Shown here: positions 48,387 through 60,538 of the stretch, one piece after another
How positions within the stretch are numbered: the stretch's first letter is position 1
How the letters are laid out: each line of letters opens with the position of its first letter
Origin: Sarcocystis neurona
Lineage: Eukaryota > Apicomplexa > Conoidasida > Eucoccidiorida > Sarcocystidae
Length of the DNA: 64,000 bases
Direction: 5' to 3'
NCBI GenBank assembly: GCA_000727475.1
Contig: KL647300.1
Span: 2,501,063 to 2,565,062, forward strand
The notes under the pieces: generated by a model
What the model saw: the letters and a program-made list of their open reading frames with translations, nothing else
Database searches by the model: none
What the model was told of the DNA's origin: nothing
Made by a program: the position numbers and the translations under genes

Positions 48387-48832
48387 TCACATTAGACGTA
48401 TATGCACGGGAGTACAATTATTCATATATGCGTCAGAAATTAACACTGCAGCTCACAAATTAGCATAAATAGTGGTCAATAATTCACCTGTCGTGCTTAT
48501 GGAAATATGCGTTGTACACGTTGAAGTACACCTTCTGTACCAGAACAGACGACTACGGCTTGTACACACCCAACCCCCCCCCCCACCTCCTGCAGGGTCG
48601 TCGATGTCCCGGGGGCTGCGTTGCCGCTGCCGGCTAGCTCCACGTTCCCGTCATTTGAGTGAACAGCTGCGGGAAACAAGAGCAACTACACGTTGACATG
48701 AAGTTTGAGCAGGACGTGGCAAAGGAACACAGGAACGCCGACGTTTGCGCAAGGAAGTGTTATTGTACAGCGGCATGGAGAAGGCACCTGCGTAGTAGTT
48801 GTGGGATTGTGCAGATGGTGTCAAGCGAGGAA

Positions 48833-49118
48833 TTACGCATGGGATTTGCGCAAGGAAGTGTGCATTGTCACGGCTTCTCCGGAGTGTTTCTCGGAAATGA
48901 CCTCCGCTCTCGAGTGCACCGTCTCATTGTGTGTCACTTGGTGGTATTTCCTTGCAGCATGGCTGGCGACCCATGCATACCAGATGTCCGAAGCATAGAT
49001 GCATTCCAGTTTCACTTTCATGTTCCCCGCTTCACACGCATCGAAGGGCTGGAACATCGATGCTGCTAGTTCGCGTAATCCCTTCCACTTCATTCCCTCG
49101 TACAGTGCGCTCTCATTC
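48833..49118 (-). CDS. Terminal exon of an unidentified minus-strand gene
   Basis: Frame open from an acceptor (GTCGACTGCAG) to TAA at 48833. It is 286 bp with one leading base, the same size and phase as the terminal exon of the secreted-protein gene at 45225. The sequence has a Trp-containing helix (MKWKGLRELAASMF), a DAC motif and a strand-like run (NMKVKLECIY), then a charged C-terminus. A further helix-like segment upstream (LLRSVINRLRHVL, about 49200-49285 on the minus strand) may be the preceding exon. The opposite strand is partly open too, so strand choice is not secure. Confidence 0.4.
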
Positions 49119-49373
49119 CTGCAGTCGACAAATGTACCTGACAATTTGTGTTTTACAGTCTTCCCCCCTGCTACTGCCTCCGCCGCTGCAGCCGCCCTCC
49201 TGTTGCAGGACGTGCCGCAGTCGGTTAATAACCGAGCGCAGCAGCGTCACGCCGGAGTCTCCTGCGCGTGCGGTCCTCGATTGAGCTGCTGCTTCACTCT
49301 TCCGTCTCGCTTCATCACCACATGTACCACTCACGCTGCCTCTACACAGCTCTGCCGGTTTGCTGCTGCCCAG

Positions 49374-49748
49374 AAGGTGGTGTTGCTGCTCTTGCTGCCG
49401 TGGGAAGTGAAACTGTTGCCGCTGATGCGGCTTCTCCTGCTGCTGCCGCGGCCACTGCTGCTGGGGTTTCAGCCGCAGGGTATCCAGCGTGGGCTCCTGA
49501 AGTGGCTAAGAAGGCTTTCTCACTGCGGGCGGTATCGTGTCCGTTATATAGGGAAGCACGGCTTCTTCACAGAAATGATGTTCAAGCGGGCTGGCGAAAT
49601 ACCCCGGCTCTGCGGGACGCAAACGCACCTGCTGTCCTAGATTTTTTCTCCGTGGGGCGAGAAGTCTTGAGACAACGCCGCAGATTCCTCCGAGTACTCA
49701 AGGAAAAAGTGAAACACAAGGAATATTGCATGTTTTGCGAACTAAATG
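49374..49748 (+). CDS. Coding exon with a Cys pair, possible upstream exon of the PHD gene
   Basis: Exon between acceptor CTGCTGCCCAG (ends 49373) and donor GTAAGG at 49749. An Ala-rich start is followed by conserved-looking sequence (YPAWAPEVAKKAFSL, APAVLDFFSVGREVL, RRRFLRVLKEKVKHKEY) and finishes with CMFCELN. If joined in phase to an acceptor at about 50219-50220 (CGCTTGAG), the reading continues as GDVCACKSREEEVCL, a Cys spacing reminiscent of a C5HC2-type zinc finger. The link to the PHD exons at 52164 is inferred only from strand and proximity. Confidence 0.45.
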
Positions 49749-52163
49749 GTAAGGCAGAACAATCGAGTCGCAGGGAAGTATTCCTACGTCCAAGGTCAAG
49801 AAAGGACGACACAGTTGCGGGAGCATGCGTGAAAAGCCGGTGAAAACGTAGCAGATAATGGACCCATGACGCAGGCACATATATATATGTATATATATGC
49901 AAGCGTGTGTGGGTGAATACATCCATACGGATGTGGTACACGCATGTCTGCGGACAGGTACGTCTGATTACGGTGTAAGTTATGCATTCTTGCGGGCACC
50001 TACTGACTACTTTATTTTCAAGGTATGCATTCCCTGTTCTAGTACACACATGTACGAATACAGATGTATTCACGGATACATGTAACACACGTATACAGGG
50101 GTATGCGCGCCTATACTTCACTGTGTTCGAATAATATTAGTACACTGGTTGTCGGGTGCCACGATTTGCATCAGCACTCCTGCAACTCCCCTACCGCGCA
50201 CTGTTATTCAACTCGCTTGAGGGGACGTGTGCGCGTGTAAATCGCGTGAGGAGGAGGTTTGCCTACGAAGTCTTTTTACGTTCGAACATGCTGACTGATG
50301 GTGTTGTGCAGGTTTTCCTCTTCCCGTGCAAAGTAGTAGCCGTCCATTACACCAAAAAAGTAGTACTTTGTATCCCGTCTCTGACCTACGTAGAACGAGA
50401 CGGTGGAGTGTATGGTTATCATTAGCATGGAAGTGCTAATCAGAAACATCTTGTATTTGTCCTTGGTAACAATTTATACATGAGTGTGCCGATGTTCCCC
50501 CTTCTCGAGCACGTTTGTAGTCTCTCTTGTAACGTCACCTAGATACAGACAACCGTACAAGTTCCCCTTGGGCGCGAATAAAAATGGTGCTGGTCTGGCT
50601 AAGCGTGATAGCAGTTGCTCTCTTCATCCGTCTCCGTTTTATATCGACTTGAAGGACTGCCACTAAAGGATGTCAGGCAGAGGCACAGGTATATACGTGG
50701 TTTTGTTTCTTAGCAGGAACAAAGCGTAGAGCAGATTCATCCATGTGCACATGTATATACACACACAGAAATCATGGACATTTAAGCTCTCTAGTTCTTC
50801 TTAGGAGACGTTGATAATGAAGCGCCCTTTTCATACGTGTATATGTATGCGTAAATATGTGTATACGTATGTATATATACACATACATGTAAACACACTC
50901 ACGCATAGTCTTTTGCGCAGCGACACCCCACGCCCAATGTGGCTACGTACATGAGGGCACTGAAGAGCTGGAGAAGGGAACAGCAAACTTGAGGAGGAAG
51001 AAACGGGGTTCGGACAACTTCTTTTTTTACCTCACACCGTTCAGGAATTGCTGTTACATTCTTATGATCAAGCTTATGATTACCCTTCTAAATATATGTA
51101 ATCCTATCCGTGCACACATCACATGAGTGTATGCCGTCGCCTACTGCGGGACGTTGAGTGTTCTGCATATCAACTACGTGCGCGTTTGGAGTGGATCGCT
51201 ATTGGGGAAGCCGGATAGTGGGAGCCGCCAGGCCAGTCGTTTCCATAGCCGCGTCCACACTGTTTAGGACATATGTGTACACCTATGTGTGTATCTCTCT
51301 ACGATGTACAAGAGTGTCTGTATGTGTGTGTGTATATATGTGTATATATATATGTGGAGGGACTGTGAGAAAACGAGTAAATAAAGACGCTTGCCTTTAT
51401 GCGAAACTAGCGTTTGACCAAGCAGCTTGTGGCGCAGCGGTGTCTTTACCTCTTTTGAGCACCACATTTCGCACCGGATGCGCTTTCTTTTCTGGACTCT
51501 TAGATCGGTCACAAATACGTACGTACTTGTAGGTGTCTACTGTGGATAAAGATTTTCTGACGTTGACTCCTGTACAGAGCGGACAGGTGTATGTGACTCC
51601 TGTACAGACGGAGAGGTGTATATATTTAGGGGTGTAAAGAGACGAGTACGCAGTCTCACCTCTTCGGCAGAACCTTCGATCCTTTTGAGTCTTCACGCTG
51701 AGCAGGCAACTCCGTGAATCGTTGCTGAGCGTGTCTCCTGTGTGTATGTACATACACGGATACGTTCAGACGTTTGTGTGTATGTTCCATCTTTGCCTAT
51801 TGATGCGTGTATATACGTACGTATACAGATGTGCAGACGTCTGTATAAATACATCCTCTAATGTATGTTTTGTACGTGCACAGGCACACAAGCATACAGG
51901 TGCATACGGACGTGTACCGCTTTGTTCGTAAGTGTCTGCATGCAGCTCGAGGCTGTTGGAACATTTTGTGTTCGCGGTGCATCTCGCCCACCGTAGAAAC
52001 GTACGAGCGAGTCTACTCTGTGTGCTGTCGGAAGCATCTTTCTTAGTACATTCAATAAAAAAACGTTCCACTGTTTTACGGAAGGGTGCCATTCGTTGAT
52101 TGATCGTCTGAACTTCTGGATTCTTGCTCTGTCAGAGGTGGATCCGGCTTATTCCCCTTCTAG
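49749..52163. other. Intron or spacer between the Cys-rich exon and the first PHD exon
   Basis: Contains TATA/GTAT microsatellites (about 49877-49900, 50838-50895 and 51330-51355). Apart from the possible small exon near 50221-50245 nothing coding is supported. Confidence 0.45.
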
Positions 52164-55100
52164 TGTCTGCGGCAAGTGCCGCTCCACGAAGCACCTGCGC
52201 CGCTCAGTGCAGCACCAGCAGCAGCAGGAAATGCCTCAGTTGTCATCAACGGCTGAGGATGAAGAGGAGGAGCATCAGGAGCATCGACGACAACTGCCGC
52301 AGAAGAGGAAGCATGGCGTGTTGCTGCCCGTTGGCTCCAGCGCGAACCTAGCAGAAAGTGATAGCGCTGTTCATCGGCACGGGGGAGCTGCACCAACGAG
52401 GGGCTCTGTGTTACTCACAGCCCTACTAAGTGCGTGCAGTCCCTCCAGCGGGGGCGGTGTAGAAGGCGTGTCGCCCACAACAGCAAACAAAGACAGCAGG
52501 GCAGCAACGACGGCGAGCAGCAGAACTGCTGGACGTGCGCTGCAGGAGAAGCAACGGCGCCTCCGGTCCGGTGATTATCTATCTGTCCACTGCACGCAGA
52601 ACGGTGGAAGAGGGAAAGAGAGACAAGATGAGAGACGGGATAGAGTGACGCAGGAACGGGGACAGAGTGCTTGTTGCCAGTTGAAGAGATGCAAACGGAA
52701 GAGCGACCCCACAGACATGCTTACCTGCTGCACCTGTGGACTCACAAGCCATGCAAGGTAACGAAGAAGACCACGAAGTATGTGACGCATAGCAAAAGAG
52801 AGGATAACCCGGAAATGCTTGGAGAACTCGTGCTGTTCTGCGGATGGAAGCTGGTGGCCAGTCCTTCTGTGTATCATTGCGTTCAACTAATGTTTATCGA
52901 TGCCATCAATACTAGCCATCTACTTTTCTGTACATAGGTCTGACCATCTAGGTAATGCTTGCCGCAATTTAGCGACCTGTGTGGGTACCTTCCTACCTTG
53001 GTGTCAACGTGTGTATCTACGTATCCACTTACTTACAGCTTTGTCGTTTTGCAGTCTACCTGACTTAGTACGCGCCCGTCTGCCTACCTGTGTCACAACT
53101 AACGTTATTTGGATATGTGTATGTGTAGTGTAGGAGGATTATTAACTTAGACATATCCCGTTCGCAACTTGCCTTTCCGTCAGCCTCTCCATCCTTCATA
53201 AACAACGGGCACCTCCGTGTCTGACCCTGTACGTAGTTTGACCGTTTTACATTCTCCGTGTCTGCGTGCGTCCCTCTCTTTTCGTCCCTCCATCTGTTTC
53301 TATCTCGACTATGTATGTGTTTACGGTGTGTATCCCTTAGACGCGTGTTCTTTCACTGTCGCTCTCCCCATATGCATAGGAATACACAGACGTGTGTTTA
53401 TGCATGTATACGCACACTGCACCTCTCCCGTACCCAACGAAATGACGCGTCGAATTATGAACGACCACGCTGCATCATTCAGTCTGCGCACGATGCCTCT
53501 GGGCGGCAAGCAGGCGGTGTATCAGCCTAACCGTGCATCCATGCATACGTATATATGAATATGTGTACATATATATATATATATATTCATTTATGAAAGC
53601 ATATGCATACATACGCGCGTGCGCCCTACACCGTACAAAGATAAATGTGCGTAACTGGTGGTCTGGCTGTGTACCCGGTGACGAAAAAGCAGAAGGAAGT
53701 GAGCTGCGGTCCTTCTAGTAAACGCGCCCGTACTTCCCTGCACGTTTGTGCGGCACGCATGCGTTCCATTCTGTTGACACAGCTGTCCTCGTCAAATGGC
53801 AAGGCACGCACGGATACGTAGTTACTCATCACGCGTTAAAAAAATCTTGAAATTACCATGCGCACGTACGCTGCGTAGTACATTCATGAGTGCAAGTGCA
53901 GTTACCTGTATATATATGCATGCTTACGCGCGTATACACGCGTGCGCGTATTTCGTGTATACACTCATGAGTTTATTACGTGTGTACACGCACGAGTGTA
54001 TTACGTGTAGACACGCATGAGTGTATTTACGTGTATGGTGCCGGGGCGCGTGTAGTCGTGTAATACACGCGTGCAAACAAACAAAGTGTACCAGTGCTTT
54101 TTGAGAAGAAGATGCACCTATACACTTAAGCACACATGCGCGCGAAGCCCGAGCTGTCTGCAGCTAGCGCCAGACGAGAATATGGTTGCAGCTCTTACTG
54201 CAGTTTCTGAATGGAAAGTCTGCTCTTGCGTGTGTATACTCGTCCGTCGCCGCATCTGTCCTTTATTCAGCTCCCTACGATGCTGTGAGCAGACATGTCT
54301 TTCTCCCCAAGGAGCAGAAGAGCAAGTTGTCGGTGTGGGCACAACGGTCTGGGGAAACGGTGCAGATGAGGTAGCTTTTATTGCATGTCTACAGGCCTGT
54401 GGTATGGATGGAAAACTAAATGAAAAAAAACCGTGTGCACCTAGCTGTGTACGTATACGTCTCTCCTTTTGCATTGTTCGTTTGATGTATTACCGACTGC
54501 TTTTGCTGCTGTCAAATCTGCAGCTGCTGCGATCCGCCGCTGCGGTTTGAGACAGTCACGCGCTTCCCCTGGCAATGTCCCGACTGCAAAGTAGGTCTAA
54601 GGAAGAAAATCTTTCTATTCATTAAAAAAATATTGTATTGCTTCTTGTTAGCTAAAACGTAAAAGGGATCTGTGATGCTGCGAAGTGCACGCGAGTCACA
54701 GGTATGCAGCCGTCGGGGCGCCTGTGCCGCACATGTACCGGGGGCGGTCGTATATGGATGACTGCACGTGCAGGTGTGCGCAGCTGGATCCTCTTGACCG
54801 CTCACAGATTGATTTCCCAGACGGATACTCATAAACGTAATTCCTGCTATATAGTCTACGCCGTTGTGGAGGTTTCTCTAAGATATTGGAAGAGACGTGC
54901 GTGGATTGCACTGCGCCCGCGTGCAGACGTCGCATAGAACAGATGCACTATGGCTTACTGAAACGTAACACTACATGCGTATACACACGGTCATATACAT
55001 AGATGCGTTTATAGGACTCACGCAGATACCTATTGGTACAGCACGCCAGAGGGACAGTTGCCTGTAGAGTATGAGCCAGCACACGTAAAACACGAAGTCC

Positions 55101-58100
55101 GAATTAGAGCCACCTATCAAAGCGAGCTGAAGAAATCAAATAAAATGTGCGGTTGACTTTTGTCTATTCCGCACGTGCCTGGCGTCTTTCACTGTGGACT
55201 CTGTTTAGGTGGCACTCCTGTAGAGGAGTACAATCGATCAAGCTCAGCACCGGGTACACTACGTGCCTAAGACCTTATTTGGTACGGCTTTCTGTAGCAA
55301 TTTTTTTTACAGAAGTGCTGTGGTCGCCGTGGAAGTCACATGGGCGGCTGCGGTGTTTCCTTTGCGTTGCGGCTGCAGCTCTGCGTCGTTTGCGAGTACA
55401 ACGTGAGCGAAGAAACGATGCTGATTTGCGACTCGTGTGACAGAGCGTACCACATGGAGTGCCTGAAGCCTCCTGTGCTCGAGGTAAGGCAGCAGCAGGA
55501 CGCGCAGGGGGCGCCAGAAAACTAAGCAGCAGCGTGTCCCACCGCAATAGCGGAAAGTATAGCAGCAGCAGACGCTTGATACGATTCGAGCGTCCGAGTA
55601 GAACATCTGCGGCAGTGATCTCCGAGACTTTAGAAACAGCTGCAGAGCAGTGATACGAGGAGCAGCCGCCCCAGCAGCATCGTCGGCAGCGGCAGCAAGG
55701 GACATATGTGCTGGTAGTGTGAATTTTGGTAGAGCAGGAGCCTGTGACGCATTCACTCACACACCTCCGTAGCACCTTAACGCGTGTGTGCACAACTTGT
55801 ACGTAGACATACGTATATATACATACATGTGCAAACATGGGTCTTAGTGAATGGGACAAGTCACACTTACAGGTGAGGTGTTCGTGAGTTTCACGAGAAA
55901 TAAACCATTTGATTTCTTCATTCCATGGTCGCGCACCACAGGTGAGCTACACTATTGGGACTACAAAGCTCTTTGCAAAGTGACCTCAAAAAAGGCTAAA
56001 GCCGAGACCAGGTCTGTATATGTGTACACTGAGAGAGATTAGACTGAGCGGCAGCGATTTCTACTCCTTCGTGCGACGGTGCCTACCGCGCTATACGTAT
56101 GTCTGCCTGCTTGGATTACTGTGTAGCTGTATATCTATGTCCAGATATATGTACACGCCGATCGGTCCACCTACGTATGTATAACTGTGTGTAGCTACTT
56201 TCTGTAATGTCATTGTAAGGACAAGCACGAGGTGACGTGCACTTCCTCGTATATATGTAGATACAAATCTAATTACACCTACGTACTTTTTCATATGCAT
56301 ATTACTGTACCTGTTAATTCACCTCTGCTTTTCTAGTCGTGGAAGTATATATATATATATATATAGATGTGTACGTGGATGTAACTGTGTGTAGGCTGTT
56401 ATTATCTGTGTTCCCACGTGGGCAAAAAGATCTCGGGTGTGTGATGCGTCTCTTCCTGCAGATACCAGAGGGAAAATGGTTTTGCACAACCTGCTGGCGT
56501 TGCTGCAGCAACTGCGGAAAAGAGCTTTCTCAGGACGACACATGGGTTAGCTCGCCCTTTCCCGATACTTATCGACCGGTTCACGCATGTATTACGTACA
56601 GGCAATTCTGTGTGCCTACGTGGGGTAGAGAGAGAGAGCGTACAGATAATTGTACCTCCTCGTATCGCTGTATGTTGTGTAGTCGTGCTGAAACATCTGC
56701 AGTGTATGTGAACCGTAAGCGGTGCACATACAGTAGGTGTACGCCGGTCTGCGAAACACAGTAATAGTCATGCGCTGGACCACCCTTTTGAAACCCTGGC
56801 ACCAAACACTGTATACACAGAGTGGGCTTTACAATATTTACAAATAGACAAACACATGTCCACGGAAGTTGCACACATATCGTAGAGTAATGTGAGTTCA
56901 AGGACCGGATAAGTTGCGACAAAGGTGGACAGGACATATTTGTATGTCGCCCTGCGCACGAGGTAGCCCGAACTAGCTCGAATCCGCAGCCCTACACCCT
57001 TCCTTGAATTCGCGTACCCACACCTACGTATATGCGTGTGGAGGCGCTTATGTACATGCAACAATCCAGCCCGTCAGTGTGTGTATATATATATATATAC
57101 AAGTACATGTATATATATAAATTCTCGTACGAAGCATCATGTACACAATAAACTTTAATTTGAATAACCCGAGCGTGCGATTAGACGTGCACGCCGTACA
57201 CACCATGTGTGTTGTTACGTGTATACAAGTATAAATGTACATACGTAGGTTCACAGGAAGGCGATCAGTAGGGCACGTCTTTTCACATTTATTTGTGTGT
57301 ATGTGTATATTTATCTATATGTGTGTACGTACCTATACTCTCCAATTTAAGCATGTGCGGGTGCGTACGTGAGGAGGAAAAAAGCATAGATCAAATGCCG
57401 CGTGCGTACATACAGAGCAGCTTGACAGGTTCACTTTTGCTCACCCACGTTGCTTGTATGCGTGCACCACCACTTTCACCTGTACATACGTACATGCGTG
57501 TGCATATGTGTGTGTATATATACATCTGTGTATATATACACTCGAATTTAAGTATGTACGTACGACGCAAGGACGCACACATACCAGAGAAGGGTGACAG
57601 CTCGCTGACGTTGCCGCTGTGCGTGCCATCTTCATTATCAATGCCTCTGCGCGTCTTCCAGGATGAAGGGGGTGCGGCAATAGATGGGGAACCGATGTGC
57701 CGGGCATGTCTCAAAGTTTTACCTTCGCGATCGAAACGGTCCAGGGGCGTCAGCAACACGAGCAGCGATGGCATTCACTGGAGCAGTACCAACACCAGCC
57801 GTCCAAGCAGCAGTACAAACAGCAGCAGCCACACAAGCAGCAGCAACGTAGGGCACACCAGCAGCAACGTAGGGCACACCAGCAGCAGCAGCAGCAATAC
57901 CACAAGCGGTAGCAGCAGTGCGAGCAGCAGCTGCAGCAGCCATACGCATAACAGCAACGGCGGGCACACAAGCTACAGCGGCGTGCACACAAACAATAGC
58001 AGCACCACCAGGCACACGAACACCGCCAGCAGCATGCAACAGCAGCCGCAGTCACAGGAGCAGCGGCAGCGGTCACACGAGCAGCAGCAACAGTCACAGG

Positions 58101-58321
58101 AGCAGCAGCCGCAAGCACCCCAGCAGCAGCAGAAAGCACCCAAGCAGCAGCAGCAGCCAGCATCCAAGCAGCAGCAACCCTCTGAACAGCAGGAACAGCA
58201 ACCACACGAGCAGAAGCGTCAACAGTCTTACGGGAACCAGCAACAGCAGGAGCAGCAGCCCCGGGAGCGGCCTCTGCAGGCACCCGAACAGGAGACACAG
58301 CAGACACATGCGCAGGAGTAG
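52164..58321 (+). CDS. Multi-PHD-finger chromatin protein (5' end not identified)
   Basis: Probable nuclear histone-tail reader. Exons 52164..52757, 54524..54590, 55379..55483, 56462..56545 and 57662..58321 join in consistent phase (502 codons from 52165). PHD1: CGKC at 52168-52179, then after about 175 inserted residues LTCCTCGLTSHASC, finished by WQCPDC in the next exon. PHD2 is canonical: LCVVCEYN, MLICDSCDRAYHMECLKPP, then GKWFCTTCW. A third zinc module follows: CCSNCGKEL, DGEPMCRACLKVL. The arrangement resembles the tandem PHD of DPF/PHF10 and the PHD clusters of KMT2-type methyltransferases; no catalytic domain was seen. The last exon is a Ser/Thr/Asn then Gln-rich tail including SNVGHTS tandem repeats, ending at TAG 58321. 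Q-rich reading continues past the stop with further stops, so the 3' end could differ. The model has no start codon and is 5' incomplete. Confidence 0.82.
57841..57882 (+). repeat. Two tandem copies of a 21-bp unit in the last PHD-gene exon
   Basis: CAGCAACGTAGGGCACACC at 57841 is repeated at 57862; each unit encodes SNVGHTS. It is part of a larger Ser/Asn/His-rich low-complexity region. Confidence 0.85.
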
Positions 58322-58766
58322 AACCACTACGTCGAGCAGCTGCACTTTCAACAACCAACGGAAGGGTGGGAGCCACAGCTGGCTCACGGGCAGTAACAAA
58401 CGCAGCTTCTCGAACAACAGGAACATCGGCCTCCTGAACAACTCTAAGAGCAGCCGACCGAGCAGCAGTAGGAGCAGCGAAGCGGGGACAGCAGCACGTG
58501 CACGAGAAGCACTTGCAGCAGCGGCGCAAAATGAGTTACAGATACAGGTAGAGAGGAGTGCATCAGTGAATAGTCTTCTCTTCACTGCAAGGAGCTGGCA
58601 AATTGTACGGGTTTTTCGTGTGCAACAGAACAAGTGTCACGCCAAGCCTGTCAGCTGAAGCTTCTTTTTTCTTCGCGTCATCTGCTTTTCTTTACACTCA
58701 CCCAGCCAACTGCAGTTCCGTCCTTGCTGTGTCACCACCTGCGTACCCACATACGTATAGTTCTAG

Positions 58767-58877
58767 GCGGGGGCATACGGCGCTGCCTCGTTTTCCCGCC
58801 TGCCAAGATCGCGGGGTTCGCGGCGTCGCGTGCGTTTGCCGAAGGTGCAGAGCTCTGGTGGTCTGCGTGTGCATTTT
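58767..58877 (+). CDS. Probable isolated exon, unknown product
   Basis: Bounded by acceptor GTTCTAG and donor GTAAGC. One frame reads RRCLVFPPAKIAGFAA followed by AEGAELWWSACAF, with a protein-like mix of aromatic, Ala and Cys residues. A second frame is also open across it. Possibly a 3' exon of the PHD gene, which would require the stop at 58321 to be bypassed by splicing; the phases seen so far do not show that. Confidence 0.35.
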
Positions 58878-60343
58878 GTAAGCTCTTGTTGGACCTGCTT
58901 TTCCGCCTCGACTTTGTTAATCGTCTCTCCACCTGCACGTCTGCTGCTGTGTAACTATCTGATCAATATTCATCCTTCTTGGCCCGTGGCTCCTCAATCT
59001 CTAAATTATGTATATTTTGCTCATTTCCTAGTACGTCTTCGTTATCTTCTGCTTCTACAGTTACTTCTCTGGGTCATCCTTTTTGTCGCGTCCCTAGGCG
59101 CCTCTTTCTACGTCCATTACAGTCTCTACCTGGCTCGTGGAGTGTGCTTCTGGTAGTCTAAAATGTGTGCGCACTGCTGGTCCTCGTCTACTGTAGGCGC
59201 TTACTCCACCTTTCTTGCTTACCCCTGCCTCAGCTGCTTGCGATACAGCGGCATGCAAGCTTGTTCGGCACTAACAGTTTCAAGCAGGTGCCAGTCAAAA
59301 CCGCACATACAGCGTGCAACACAGCAGCAGTACGACGATCGGCACACACTCCGTGGGCTACTTGGTAGCGCGGTGGATAGCAGGGGCCAGCATCACGCGC
59401 ATCACGTGTACAGTCTATGTAGCGGTCTAAGTGAACTTGTCTCCAGCAGGCCCTACGCCGCGTCGTCAGAGCAGTGCCAGACACACGAACTGGGTCCGTG
59501 TCCTAACACGGGATGGCTTCCACCGCAAGGTGAGGCAAGTGCAGGTGCAGAAAACGCACGCGTCGGCTGAGAAAGCGAAAACACTGTTGGTGGAAAGAGT
59601 GTAATTTCGTCTCGCGTATACAGGTGAGGAACGAGCAGCATAACTTATGGACAACAGTGCCTGCACAGGTGACATCTCTATCATGTGAAGGAGGGCACGC
59701 AGGCAGAGAGTCCGCAGAGAGCAGTTTGCCTGCGCAGCAGCTCAAAGAATCTCATCTACACGCTGAACATACGTAAACAGAAGGACGCGTGGGCAATGAG
59801 TGGATCCAGGAACCTGCTTCCGGAGCTAATCTTCAGAACGCAGGTTGTGGGGTGGTAGAGTGTGCTTGCAGGTGGGCAGACACGGAGACAAAAGTACGGG
59901 TGCGTGCACCACAGGGACAGGGGGACGCACCTTCACGTGTCAGCACAATTTAATATGATGTCCGAGCGAGAAGTATATGAGAACGGAAGCACACGCTCTG
60001 CGTGTGCGCAGATTAATGCGTGCGCGGAACGTGCACGCGAAGCAGCAGGGCTGCAGATACCTGCGACTTCAAGATACCGCTCTCGATACAGGCGCGGCTG
60101 CTACACCTTAAAGACGCTACAGAGTGGCTCATTTGAGTCCTCTTACGTGCAAAGTACGCGTGCAGCATGCTCTGCCAAACCGTTCGCGGGAACTCGTGGC
60201 ACCGTCACAAGCACGTAGACGGCACCGCGTGGCAGATGGATACACCCTAGCTGAGGACTGCGTGCACGCAGCGCGGCAATCATTGTACAGTCGCGAGAGG
60301 AGGCTGAACTTCTTGCGGTTGGAGGAATGTGAATGCTGGCTCA

Positions 60344-60538
60344 CGGCATTACAGCAGTAACACTGCTACTGCCAGCCGTGAACAGCGGGTGTCTTCCTAG
60401 CAAGATTTACAGTTGCCGTCGAAGCGATAGGCAAAGCTACGAGGATGACGACAGATAGATGACGGCACTACAGTAATGACACTGCTAATGCCAAGAGTAT
60501 ACAGCGTGGTGTATCTTCTTCGCAGGATTTACAGTTGT
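60344..60538. repeat. Two diverged copies of an approximately 72-75-bp segment, 119 bp apart
   Basis: CGGCATTACAGCAGTAACACTGC at 60344 recurs as CGGCACTACAGTAATGACACTGC at 60463; both end in GATTTACAGTTG (60415 and 60538) after a pyrimidine-rich stretch. The first copy overlaps the end of an open plus-strand frame. Confidence 0.75.

Noticed and set aside
57750..58529. 259-codon minus-strand frame opposite the last PHD exon
   Set aside because: It is the antisense of CAG repeats (Cys/Ala/Leu runs); the plus strand continues the zinc module DGEPMCRACL in phase.
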